Below are positions 1 to 6,374 of a stretch of DNA of 64,000 bases, piece by piece (the first letter of the stretch is position 1; each line of letters starts with the position of its first letter). The translations under genes and the position numbers were made by a program. Under the pieces are notes generated by a model that searched no databases, was not told where the DNA came from, and was given only the letters and a program-made list of their open reading frames with translations. The stretch covers positions 1-64,000 of the forward strand of contig NZ_PFXK01000002.1 of the NCBI RefSeq assembly GCF_002812955.1, read 5' to 3'. The stretch comes from Vibrio sp. HA2012 (GTDB lineage Bacteria > Pseudomonadota > Gammaproteobacteria > Enterobacterales > Vibrionaceae).

Positions 1-108
1 ACAATCTGTTTAAGAGTGATTCGCAACGCTCGGCATTTTTGCTATGCGTTGCGTTTAGTGTTTAAGGCGGTGTACGGAAGCATCGGTATTGCGTTGCTCA
101 CACCTTAA
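1..108 (+). CDS. DUF3265-like micro-ORF embedded in attC (5' end outside)
   Basis: Reading frame 1 stays open from base 1 to TAA at 106-108 and encodes residues including IRNARHF, LVFKAVYG and a GIALLTP ending. This pattern matches the DUF3265 peptides annotated in many Vibrio integron cassettes, which are largely translations of the attC site itself. The start is outside the window or at GTG 16. The same frame in attC 3 (1625-1745) also reads IRNAWHFYYALV and GIALLTP but is interrupted by a stop. Whether these peptides are made is unknown; the frame could simply follow from attC sequence conservation. Confidence 0.4.
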   Translation, partial: TICLRVIRNARHFCYALRLVFKAVYGSIGIALLTP

Positions 109-119
109 CAGGGCGTTAT
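1..119 (+). repeat. attC site 1 (partial, class A)
   Basis: This is the right part of an integron attC recombination site; its first bases lie outside the window. It shows the VCR-like outer arm, a long imperfect central stem, and the 3' end reading CTTAACAGGGCGTTAT, with the GTT of the R' box at 115-117. Near-identical ends recur at 598 and 1745. The cassette that owns this site lies to the left of the window. Confidence 0.85.
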
Positions 120-149
120 AACTCATTCAAGTTCCGAGGAAATTTATAC

Positions 150-470
150 ATGAAATACCAATATGTTAAAGGTCGTATTGATGATGCAGTAGAAGAGTTG
201 TGTATTGGAGCTGGTGATGCGAGAAGTCGCTTGCTTAGTGCCAATGAGGTGATTTCAAGTCTTTTAGATATTCACTTTCCCGAAGAGTTGCTTGGTGACT
301 GGCGATCAATACAAGAACGTATGACTAAAAGTGGTCCTAGAACTAACTTTGAAGGCAAAATGGTTGAAGGTGCTGTCGCTCATACAATGACTAAGATCCA
401 AAATAAAACAGCGAGCAAAATTGCGGCGGATATATTGAAGCTACATAAGAAATTGCAGTCAGAATACTGA
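150..470 (+). CDS. Hypothetical cassette protein, 106 aa
   Basis: This is a single-gene integron cassette between attC 1 and attC 2. The ATG follows a purine-rich stretch (GAGGAAAT at about 136-143) and the stop lies 4 bases before the next attC. The protein is mostly helical by composition, with no signal peptide or membrane segment, and has a Lys-rich C-terminus (KIAADILKLHKKLQ). I do not recognise the family and propose no function. Its compact fit between the two sites supports it being the real cassette gene. Confidence 0.7.
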   Translation: MKYQYVKGRIDDAVEELCIGAGDARSRLLSANEVISSLLDIHFPEELLGDWRSIQERMTKSGPRTNFEGKMVEGAVAHTMTKIQNKTASKIAADILKLHKKLQSEY

Positions 471-474
471 GTTA

Positions 475-598
475 TAACAAACAATTTAAGAGGGATTCCC
501 AACGCTTGGCATTTTTGCTTCTACTTCAAATATAGTGTTTATGGCACAATGCTTTAGGTTTGGGTGGTAGCGTTGCTCACCCCTTAATTGGGCGTTAT
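475..598 (+). repeat. attC site 2 (class A)
   Basis: The attC starts with TAACAAACAATTTAAGAGGG and ends with CCCTTAATTGGGCGTTAT. The outer arms (TTTAAGAGGG and CCCTTAATT) are complementary, as needed for the folded bottom-strand substrate. The centre differs from sites 1 and 3 and no longer encodes the DUF3265-like peptide. Confidence 0.9.
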
Positions 599-625
599 AC
601 CCTTTGAGCAAGGTAGGTGATAGAT

Positions 626-1627
626 ATGAGAATATTTTCAGAAGAAGAGGAAGTAGCAAAAGTAAATTTTGAGCGTCCTCACTGCGTCTTGTTAGGAGCG
701 GGAGCGAGCTTAGCAGCTTTTCCTTATGGCGACAGAAATGGTCGGAAACTTCCGGTAATGAAAAATTTCGTAGAAACTCTAGGTATCGAGTCTTACTTAG
801 CAAAAGCTGGAGTCGAACCGCCTTATGATGATTTTGAAGCCATTTATGCTCAAATATCTAGTGATCCGTCTCTCGCAGTCATTACTCAAGATATTGAAAA
901 AATAATCTATGATTATTTTTCTGGAATGGAACTACCAGATCATCCAACCCTTTATGACCACTTAGTATTATCACTCAGAGAAAAGGATGTCATAGCAACA
1001 TTTAATTGGGATCCGTTCTTGTTCCAAGCAATCGAAAGAAATCGCCACTTTGCTCCAATGCCTCGCACTTATTACTTGCATGGCTCGGTTGCACTAGGAA
1101 TATGTCATAACTGTAAAATTAAGAGTTATGCAAATATGGTTTGTGCTAAATGTGGGGAAAATTTTGAAAACTCGAAAATACTTTACCCAGTTACTGAAAA
1201 GAACTACACAAGTGATTCATTTATTAGCGCTGAGTGGGCTGCGTTTAAGAGAGTCCTAAAATCGGGTTATATTTTTACTATTTTTGGCTATGGTGCACCT
1301 GTATCTGATATAGAAGCAGTAAAACTGCTAAAAGATTCTTGGGGTACTAAAGATGAAAAATCACTAGAAGAAATTGAAGTTATCGATGTCCTAACTGGGG
1401 ATGAGTTAGCCGACAGGTGGGACGACTTTATCCATACACATCATTACAGAACAACCAATTCATTTTACACTAGCTTATTAGCGCGTCATCCACGTCGCTC
1501 TTGCGAAGCTTTGTGGGAATGCTTAATGATGCTAGCTCCTTCGGATGGTATTGCATATCCGGAAAAAGCGGACTTTGCTGAACTTTATTCAAAACTACAA
1601 ACCCGTATCGATGCAGAAAGGGTATAA
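626..1627 (+). CDS. SIR2-like domain protein with zinc ribbon
   Basis: This cassette encodes a sirtuin-fold protein of 333 aa. Visible motifs are the nucleotide-binding loop GAGAS (residues 24-28), FNWD (126-129), YLHGS with the likely catalytic His (150-154), a Cys4 zinc ribbon CHNC...CAKC (160-176), and FGYGAP (220-225). SIR2-like proteins of this kind (PF13289-type) are NAD-binding and often act as NADases or NAD-responsive effectors in anti-phage systems; that role is inferred here. ATG 626 is preferred over GTG 617 because AGGTGA sits just upstream. The stop codon overlaps the first bases of attC 3, which is typical of cassette genes. It has no partner gene in the same cassette. Confidence 0.75.
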   Translation: MRIFSEEEEVAKVNFERPHCVLLGAGASLAAFPYGDRNGRKLPVMKNFVETLGIESYLAKAGVEPPYDDFEAIYAQISSDPSLAVITQDIEKIIYDYFSGMELPDHPTLYDHLVLSLREKDVIATFNWDPFLFQAIERNRHFAPMPRTYYLHGSVALGICHNCKIKSYANMVCAKCGENFENSKILYPVTEKNYTSDSFISAEWAAFKRVLKSGYIFTIFGYGAPVSDIEAVKLLKDSWGTKDEKSLEEIEVIDVLTGDELADRWDDFIHTHHYRTTNSFYTSLLARHPRRSCEALWECLMMLAPSDGIAYPEKADFAELYSKLQTRIDAERV

Positions 1628-1745
1628 CAAACTGTTCAAGAGGGATTCGCAACGCGTGGCATTTTTACTATGCGTTGGTTTAAGTGACTAAGGTGGTATG
1701 CGGCGGCTTCGGTATTGCGTTGCTCACCCCTTAACAGGGCGTTAT
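1625..1745 (+). repeat. attC site 3 (class A)
   Basis: It begins with TAACAAACTGTTCAAGAGGG, overlapping the stop codon of the SIR2-like gene, and ends with CCCCTTAACAGGGCGTTAT. The arms CTGTTCAAGAGGG and CCCCTTAACAG are near-complementary. It is the closest relative of attC 1. Confidence 0.9.
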
Positions 1746-2003
1746 GAGGTCGGGCTTTCTTTTGGGTTTCAGTGGGTTGCCGCGTTCTGTTTCTTGGGTA
1801 ATTTCCAGGTTTGTCTTTATTGCGGCTGTAAGTTCTCGCTGGTGCAAAATGGGCCTTGTTTATCCGTTGGCTCACCGCTTTAATTGCCAATTATTAAAAA
1901 GGGTTAAGCTGCTCGAAAACGCGGTGTCTTGAATCTTTCCGTTGATGCCCGTTCATCTTATTCTTTGGGTCAGCCGGTTTTGCTCGGTTCGGGGCCGCCG
2001 TCA
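1746..2003. other. ORF-less integron cassette, copy A
   Basis: This cassette body of about 258 bp has no convincing protein gene. A 62-codon frame from ATG 1744 exists, but the sister copy at 2124-2381 breaks the same frame after 21 codons through a 1-nt indel. The two copies agree at roughly four bases in five by eye. A long well-conserved block covers the second half (from CCGTTGGCTCACCGC onward). A short hairpin GCTGC...GCGGT is kept by wobble pairs where copy B has GCCGC. It could be a promoter or small-RNA cassette; neither is demonstrated. Confidence 0.6.
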
Positions 2004-2123
2004 TAACAAACTGCTCAACGGGATAAAAACGCGTAGCACTTTTGGTTCGGTTTACTTTTGAGGTTTCGGCTGATTAAATTGAGTGCATATAATATTGGTT
2101 TTTGCCCATTAGCCGGGCGTTAT
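2004..2123 (+). repeat. attC site 4 (class B)
   Basis: It starts with TAACAAACTGCTCAACGGG and ends with GCCCATTAGCCGGGCGTTAT. It belongs to a second family of sites marked by TTTTGGTTCGGTTT and TTTTTGCCC, found again at 2382, 2920, 4533 and 5068. Confidence 0.9.
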
Positions 2124-2381
2124 GAGGTCGGTCTTTCTTTTAGTTTTTAGTAGGCTGCCGCGTTTCGTTTGGCAGGTGATTTTCTAGGTTCATCTTCAGT
2201 GCGGCTGTAGGCTCTCACTGGTGCAAAATGGGCATTTGTGTCCGTTGGCTCACCGCTTTAATTGCCAATAATTGAAAAGGGTTAAGCCGCTCGAAAATGC
2301 GGTGTCCTGAATCTTGGCGTTGATGCTCGTTCATCTTATTCTTTGAATCAGCGGTTTTTGGTCGGTTCGGAGCCGCCGTCA
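2124..2381. other. ORF-less integron cassette, copy B
   Basis: This is a diverged duplicate of the cassette at 1746-2003, beginning with the same GAGGTCGG and ending with the same GCCGCCGTCA. The forward frame from the attC ATG stops after 21 codons. A reverse-strand frame with residues similar to copy A (YSR..D.P) is also interrupted by indels. The hairpin GCCGC(8 nt)GCGGT is fully paired here apart from one G-U. The tandem arrangement suggests duplication followed by drift, or two separate captures of one cassette family. Confidence 0.6.
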
Positions 2382-2500
2382 TAACAAACAACTCAAAGGG
2401 ACAAAAACACGCGGCATTTTTGGTTCGGTTTGTTTTCGGGGTTCCGGCTGGTTCGGTTGAGTGAATGGGCTTTGGTTTTTGCCCTTTAGTTGGGCGTTAT
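2382..2500 (+). repeat. attC site 5 (class B)
   Basis: It starts with TAACAAACAACTCAAAGGG and ends with CCCTTTAGTTGGGCGTTAT. The arms CAACTCAAAGGG and CCCTTTAGTTG are complementary with one unpaired base. Confidence 0.9.
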
Positions 2501-2557
2501 GTACTTGCCTCTTAATAATTTGGTAAGCGGCTTAAATTAGTTAATATCAGGATGGTT

Positions 2558-2905
2558 ATGGCATTTTCTGAATTTGAACAAAAACGGTACGAGAAAATTG
2601 TCGGCTCGTATATAGAAACACGTCGTCCTGAACCCCGGATAAGGGATAAGCTTGATATCAGCTATCGAATTTCTGGTCAGAGTATAGAAGTCTTTGAAGT
2701 GCGGCCAAATTGGAGAGATTCATCGATTATTCATGAACACCCGATAGCCAAAGCGACTTATGTCAGAACCAAGAATAATTGGAAAATCTATTGGATGAGA
2801 GCGGATCTAAAGTGGCACGGTTATGAGCCAGATTCAACGGTAAAAACACTAGAGCAGTTTATTGGCGTGATTGATACCGATGAATTCGGGTGTTTTTGGG
2901 GGTAA
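2558..2905 (+). CDS. DUF3024 family cassette protein
   Basis: This 115-aa protein matches the DUF3024 pattern frequent in Vibrio integron cassettes: an N-terminal AFSEFEQKRYEKIVG, central IEVFEVRPNW, a KATYV / WKIYWMRADLKWHGYEP core, and the C-terminal TLEQFIGVIDTDEFGCFWG. ATG 2558 is preferred to ATG 2552 because CAGGA lies at a better distance. Its function is unknown. It is the only gene of its cassette, between attC 5 and attC 6. Confidence 0.9.
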   Translation: MAFSEFEQKRYEKIVGSYIETRRPEPRIRDKLDISYRISGQSIEVFEVRPNWRDSSIIHEHPIAKATYVRTKNNWKIYWMRADLKWHGYEPDSTVKTLEQFIGVIDTDEFGCFWG

Positions 2906-2919
2906 CTTTAGCCCGTACA

Positions 2920-3039
2920 TAACAAACGGCTCAACGGGACAAAAACGCGCACGATTTTTGGTTCGGTTTGCTTTCGGGGTTTCGGCTGTTTAAATTGGGT
3001 GCATATGATATTGGTTTTTGCCCATTAGCCGGGCGTTAT
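2920..3039 (+). repeat. attC site 6 (class B)
   Basis: It starts with TAACAAACGGCTCAACGGG and ends with GCCCATTAGCCGGGCGTTAT. Its 3' half is almost identical to attC 4. The long forward frame covering 2968-3216 runs through this site and is not considered a gene. Confidence 0.9.
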
Positions 3040-3198
3040 GTGTTTTCTTTCCTTGTGACTGCTGTGATTGGTCAAAACTTTTTTCTAGCCATGCGGCATG
3101 GGTGGATCAAAAAGCAGTGCCTTAGAGCGTTAATTTGGCGCCTTATTTTTGCGATTTTAAGTGTCTGTAAGTTGCTGTTTTTAAGGTGTTTATTTTGC

Positions 3199-3226
3199 TT
3201 GAGAACTGGTTGGTAAATGTTAGTCT
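3199..3226 (+). promoter_or_regulatory. Candidate cassette-borne promoter of qnrVC-like gene
   Basis: TTGAGA (3199-3204) and TAGTCT (3221-3226) are separated by 16 bases, 28 bases upstream of the ATG at 3255. A promoter inside the cassette has been reported for qnrVC1, and the 215-bp leader here (3040-3254) has no other gene. The leader is longer than in the other cassettes of this window. A gene this far from an attI promoter would need its own promoter to be expressed. Confidence 0.55.
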
Positions 3227-3254
3227 TCGACTCAAATAAAAAAAGGGCTAGAAA

Positions 3255-3911
3255 ATGGATAAAACAGATCAGTTATATGTACAAGCAGACTTTTTACATC
3301 AAGACATGAGTGGCCAGTATTTTAAAAATTGCAAATTTTTCTGCTGTTCCTTTAAACGAGCAAACCTCCGCGACACTCAATTTGTAGACTGTTCTTTCAT
3401 TGAACGAGGAGAATTAGAGGGGTGTGATTTTTCTTACTCGGATCTTAGAGATGCATCTTTTAAAAACTGCAGTCTTTCAATGTCGTATTTCAAAGGTGCA
3501 AATTGCTTTGGTATCGAGTTTAGAGAATGCGATTTAAAGGGTGCCAATTTTGCTCAAGCTAGCTTCATGAATCAGGTATCGAACAGAATGTATTTTTGTT
3601 CAGCCTATATAACAGGTTGTAATCTTTCATACGCCAACTTTGAAAAGCAGTGTATCGAAAAGTGTGATTTGTTTGAGAATAGATGGATTGGTGCAAATCT
3701 GAGTGGGGCATCATTTAAAGAGTCTGATTTAAGTCGGGGAGTATTTTCTGAAGGGTGTTGGAGCCAGTGTAGGTTGCAAGGTTGTGATTTGAGCCACTCG
3801 GAGTTGTGTGGTTTAGACCCTCGGAAAGTTGACCTTACAGGTGTAAAGATCTGTTCGTGGCAGCAAGAACAACTTTTAGAGCAATTAGGTTTAATAGTAG
3901 TTCCTGACTAA
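3255..3911 (+). CDS. qnrVC: QnrVC-type pentapeptide repeat protein (quinolone target protection)
   Basis: The protein is 218 aa, the exact length of the Qnr family. It has consecutive pentapeptide repeats of the A(D/N)LXX form, the interrupting GANCFGIEFRECDLKGANF segment, a loop around MYFCSAYITGCNL, and the conserved C-terminal dimerisation tail VKICSWQQEQLLEQLG. Qnr proteins form a right-handed quadrilateral beta-helix that mimics DNA and protects gyrase/topoisomerase IV from fluoroquinolones. From memory the sequence is very close to QnrVC alleles carried in VCR-linked cassettes; the exact allele cannot be assigned here. The cassette ends in a VCR-type attC (3935-4057) with a mutated core. 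GC and codon use resemble the neighbouring cassettes. Confidence 0.93.
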   Translation: MDKTDQLYVQADFLHQDMSGQYFKNCKFFCCSFKRANLRDTQFVDCSFIERGELEGCDFSYSDLRDASFKNCSLSMSYFKGANCFGIEFRECDLKGANFAQASFMNQVSNRMYFCSAYITGCNLSYANFEKQCIEKCDLFENRWIGANLSGASFKESDLSRGVFSEGCWSQCRLQGCDLSHSELCGLDPRKVDLTGVKICSWQQEQLLEQLGLIVVPD

Positions 3912-3934
3912 ATTTGATGGTTTGAACACACACA

Positions 3935-4057
3935 TAACAAACGCCTCAAGAGGGACTGTCAACGCGCGGCGTTTCCAGTCCCATTGAGCCGCGGTGGTTT
4001 CGGTTGTTGTGTTTGAGTTTGGTGTAATGCGTTGCCAGCCCCTTAGGCGGGCGCGAT
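3935..4057 (+). repeat. attC site 7 (VCR class) with altered crossover core
   Basis: This site resembles the canonical Vibrio cholerae repeat: TAACAAACGCCTCAAGAGGG at the left and CAGCCCCTTAGGCGGGCG at the right. Its R' end reads GCGAT (4053-4057) where every other intact site in this window reads GTTAT. The conserved GTT triplet is therefore lost. On known integron biology this should impair or abolish IntI-mediated recombination, leaving the qnrVC and GNAT cassettes joined as one unit. Confidence 0.85.
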
Positions 4058-4073
4058 GTGGCTAAGAGGAAAT

Positions 4074-4535
4074 ATGGAGATAACTTTACTCGTGGATTAT
4101 CCGCATGAAGCAAAGCAGATTGCCCAATGGTATTACGATGAGTGGGCTTGTCATGCTTCCAATGTTTCAAAAGAAATGGTATTTGAAGATGTTGCTAAAA
4201 AATCGGTTAGCAGCAGTCAAATTCCTTTGGCTATTATCGCCCGCAAAGATAATAAGCTTGTTGGCGTAGCTGAGCTGAAGTATCACGAAAACAGGAATTA
4301 CCCTGATTATGTTCATTGGTTGGGGGGTGTTTTTGTTGCGCCAGAACATAGGTGTAAAGGTATTTCAAATCATCTAATTGAAAAATCTAAAAATAAAGCT
4401 GTAGAACTAGGCATTAAAAAGCTCTATTTACAATGTGAAAGCCACAATATAGAGCTTTATCAAAAACATGGTTTTCAAGTTTTACACTTAGAAGGTGAAT
4501 CAAGCTCCATAATGGTTTTGGGAATCACCACATAA
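4074..4535 (+). CDS. GNAT family N-acetyltransferase (cassette)
   Basis: This 153-aa protein has GNAT fold markers: beta-strand LVGVAELKYH, then GGVFVAPEHRCKGISNHLIEK with the acetyl-CoA pyrophosphate loop (variant of R/Q-x-x-G-x-G/A), and a C-terminal LYLQCESHNIELYQKHGFQ, which is the usual Y-x-K-x-G-F ending. ATG 4074 has a good AAGAGGA upstream; the in-frame ATG 4056 lies inside the attC core and is not preferred. The substrate cannot be told. The stop codon overlaps the first bases of attC 8. Confidence 0.85.
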   Translation: MEITLLVDYPHEAKQIAQWYYDEWACHASNVSKEMVFEDVAKKSVSSSQIPLAIIARKDNKLVGVAELKYHENRNYPDYVHWLGGVFVAPEHRCKGISNHLIEKSKNKAVELGIKKLYLQCESHNIELYQKHGFQVLHLEGESSSIMVLGITT

Positions 4536-4609
4536 CAAAGAACTCAAAGGGACAAAAATGCGTACGATTTTTGGTTCAGTTTGTTTTTTGCCTACTAGCA
4601 GGGCGTTAT
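4533..4609 (+). repeat. attC site 8 (class B, shortened to 77 bp)
   Basis: It starts with TAACAAAGAACTCAAAGGG and ends with GCCTACTAGCAGGGCGTTAT. Compared with the 119-120 bp class B sites it lacks about 40 bases of the central region after TTTTGGTTCAGTTTGTTTT. Integrase-relevant ends are intact, so it may still be functional with a shorter stem-loop. Confidence 0.8.
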
Positions 4610-4630
4610 GTGCTTTTAATGGAGAAATCA

Positions 4631-4903
4631 ATGATACCTAAATCAGCAAAGCTGAGAGTGGCTCGACCGACAGATAATTTGTCTAAAGTTACGGAAATGT
4701 GTGTTCTCGGACTTAGTCCCAAGTTACTGGGAACTTTTAAGAATCATAATGGCTTTGACGGTTCGATTATCGTGAATGAGACTCATAGCTATCATCTTGA
4801 ATTTACCCATCATAAAGGTTCAACCGTTGGGCGCGCGCCCATGTAGGATAACTTGTTGGTGTTCTATTTACCTGACTGTGGACTAAATGTTGCAAGGATA
4901 TAA
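4631..4903 (+). pseudogene. VOC/glyoxalase-like cassette gene, interrupted
   Basis: From ATG 4631 the frame encodes 71 residues typical of the N-terminal half of a VOC-family protein (AKLRVARPTDNLSKVTEM, then GFDGSIIVNETHSYHLEFTHHKG). A TAG at 4844-4846 follows. Beyond it the same frame continues DNLLVFYLPD, as expected for an intact relative, until TAA 4901-4903. Intact VOC cassette proteins are about 120-130 aa, so the C-terminal half is missing. One nonsense change plus loss of the 3' half makes this a likely pseudogene. Confidence 0.75.
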
Positions 4904-4920
4904 AGCAAAATAGCCTTTGA

Positions 4921-5070
4921 GAACATTTTGGCTTACGAGCAGGATCCTGTGTCAATATCAGCAACGAGGCCAGTTATCAGTTCTATTTAACTCAAGGAGT
5001 TAAAGTTATCAGTGAGCAAAAAGATGCGCATACAGGTCATCTAGAGTTCACAATGAGTTTAAGCACATAA
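4921..5070 (+). pseudogene. Gene remnant fused behind the VOC pseudogene
   Basis: This open frame of 49 codons ends at TAA 5068-5070, overlapping the start of attC 9, as real cassette genes here do. It encodes a fragment containing SYQFYLTQGVKVISEQ and TGHLEFTMSLST. There is no start codon; the frame is preceded by TGA. It looks like the C-terminal part of a different cassette gene whose 5' part and attC have been deleted. The family is not recognised. Confidence 0.5.
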
Positions 5071-5144
5071 CAAACAACTCAAAGGGGAAAATACGTGCCA
5101 CTTTTGGTCCGATTCGTTTTTGATGTTCCGACGGATTCGGTTAT
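5068..5144 (+). repeat. attC site 9 (class B, 3'-truncated), last of the array
   Basis: It starts with TAACAAACAACTCAAAGGGG and follows the class B consensus to GTTCCGACGGATTCGG, then stops at GTTAT (5140-5144). The right arm (GCCCTTTAGTTGGGCG) is missing, so the outer arms can no longer pair. No further attC is seen to the right; this marks the visible end of the array. Confidence 0.65.
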
Positions 5145-5173
5145 GCGAAACATTAATTTATTCAGAGGATATG

Positions 5174-5773
5174 ATGACCGGTTTTAAAAATAATGAGCAT
5201 TATTTCGACATTTCTTTTGAGAAGCTTTTCTCTTCTGATGAGCTGTATAGCGATATCGAATTTGAAGGTTGCCAATTCTCCGATTGTGATTTCTCAGGGG
5301 CTAAATTTCAAAAATGTAAATTTACAAATTGCATATTTGAACGCTGTAATTTAAGTTTGGTTAATTTTCTAAATTCAAAATTATTTGAGCTTAAATTTCA
5401 AGATAGTAAGTTAATTGGTGTCGATTGGACGAAAGCGATATGGCCAGTTTATCACTCAGACTTTGAATTAAGTTTTAAGCGTTGTATTTTAAATGACTCA
5501 TCTTTCTTTGGTCTGACCTTAAATGAATTAGTTTTTGATGAATGCAAGCTACATGATGTTGATTTTCGGGAAGGTAACTTTTTAGGTTCAACAATGATTT
5601 ATAGTGATTTTAGTCATAGTTTATTTATGAGAACAAATTTGCAAGGTGCTGATTTCAGTGAATCAATAGCGTACGAAATTGATGTATTAGAAAATAATAT
5701 TAAAAAGGCGAAGTTTTCACGCTATGAAGCGTTGAATTTGTTAGAAAGCTTAGGTATTGAGTTAGTTGAGTAA
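5174..5773 (+). CDS. Pentapeptide repeat protein (McbG/Qnr-like)
   Basis: This 199-aa protein is made of pentapeptide repeats (IEFEGCQFSDCDFSGAKFQKC and following), a central break around WTKAIWPVYHSDFE, and a C-terminal tail SRYEALNLLESLGIELVE. Its layout resembles McbG and Qnr-type DNA mimics, including the C-terminal hydrophobic tail that dimerises such proteins. The family role is gyrase protection or immunity; here it is inferred only. ATG 5174 is preferred because AGAGG sits 5 bases upstream; the longer frame from 5120 overlaps attC 9. No attC follows, so it may be a former cassette. Confidence 0.8.
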   Translation: MTGFKNNEHYFDISFEKLFSSDELYSDIEFEGCQFSDCDFSGAKFQKCKFTNCIFERCNLSLVNFLNSKLFELKFQDSKLIGVDWTKAIWPVYHSDFELSFKRCILNDSSFFGLTLNELVFDECKLHDVDFREGNFLGSTMIYSDFSHSLFMRTNLQGADFSESIAYEIDVLENNIKKAKFSRYEALNLLESLGIELVE

Positions 5774-5837
5774 TAGTTTGATAAATCCTTTTGGCGGGAC
5801 AGACAGAGCCTGAAGAAAATTTAGATTTGGAGAAATT

Positions 5838-6320
5838 ATGGAAGTAGCAGTAATTGTTGCAGACTATTCAAATCCGCAACATGGAAAAGATATTCGCAAT
5901 CTAATGAACGAATATGCCTTAGACCTTATGGGTGGTGGCATTCCTCTTTCAGAATATGTACAGAATAATCTGATTGAAGAACTATCTAAAATACCGCATG
6001 CTTTTAGTGTGATATGCTATGTTGATGGTCAAGCTGCCGCATTAATAAATTGCTTCCAAAGCTTTTCAACATTTAAGTGCCAACCCCTGATCAATATTCA
6101 TGATGTAGTAGTTGATCAAAAATTTCGGGGACTGGGTTTAAGTCAGAAAATGCTCTGCAAAGTAGAAGAAATAGCCAAAGAACTAGGGTGCTGTAAAATG
6201 ACATTGGAAGTTCTTGAAGGTAATAAGATTGCCCGTCATTCTTATAGGAAATTTGGTTTTGCCGGTTATGAATTAGATCCACAAATGGGTCAGGCTCTAT
6301 TCTGGCAGAAAGTGCTTTAA
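5838..6320 (+). CDS. GNAT family N-acetyltransferase
   Basis: The 160-aa protein has the GNAT core IHDVVVDQKFRGLGLSQKMLCKVEEIAKELG, with the RGLGLS acetyl-CoA loop, and the C-terminal KIARHSYRKFGFAGYE. An SD-like GGAG lies before ATG 5838. It sits just beyond the integron array without an attC of its own and may be an ancient cassette or the first chromosomal gene. The substrate is not predictable. Confidence 0.85.
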   Translation: MEVAVIVADYSNPQHGKDIRNLMNEYALDLMGGGIPLSEYVQNNLIEELSKIPHAFSVICYVDGQAAALINCFQSFSTFKCQPLINIHDVVVDQKFRGLGLSQKMLCKVEEIAKELGCCKMTLEVLEGNKIARHSYRKFGFAGYELDPQMGQALFWQKVL

Positions 6321-6374
6321 ATTTCTTTTGTCTAAATCACCGTTGAGTGTTGTTTGGGCTATCGAGACCTAGGA

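Noticed and set aside
1636..1890. An 84-codon reverse frame over attC 3 and cassette copy A
   Set aside because: Only patches resemble the equivalent reverse frame in copy B, which is interrupted by indels, and half of it lies in attC.
1744..1932. A 62-codon forward frame starting from the ATG in attC 3
   Set aside because: The sister cassette at 2124-2381 breaks the same frame after 21 codons by a 1-nt indel, so the frame is not conserved.
2968..3216. An 82-codon hydrophobic frame across attC 6 into the qnrVC leader
   Set aside because: It begins inside the attC stem, has no Shine-Dalgarno, and covers the candidate qnrVC promoter region; probably chance.
5774..6374. A further attC after the last GNAT gene
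   Set aside because: Neither 5774-5837 nor 6321-6374 contains TAACAA...GGGCGTTAT or paired arms.
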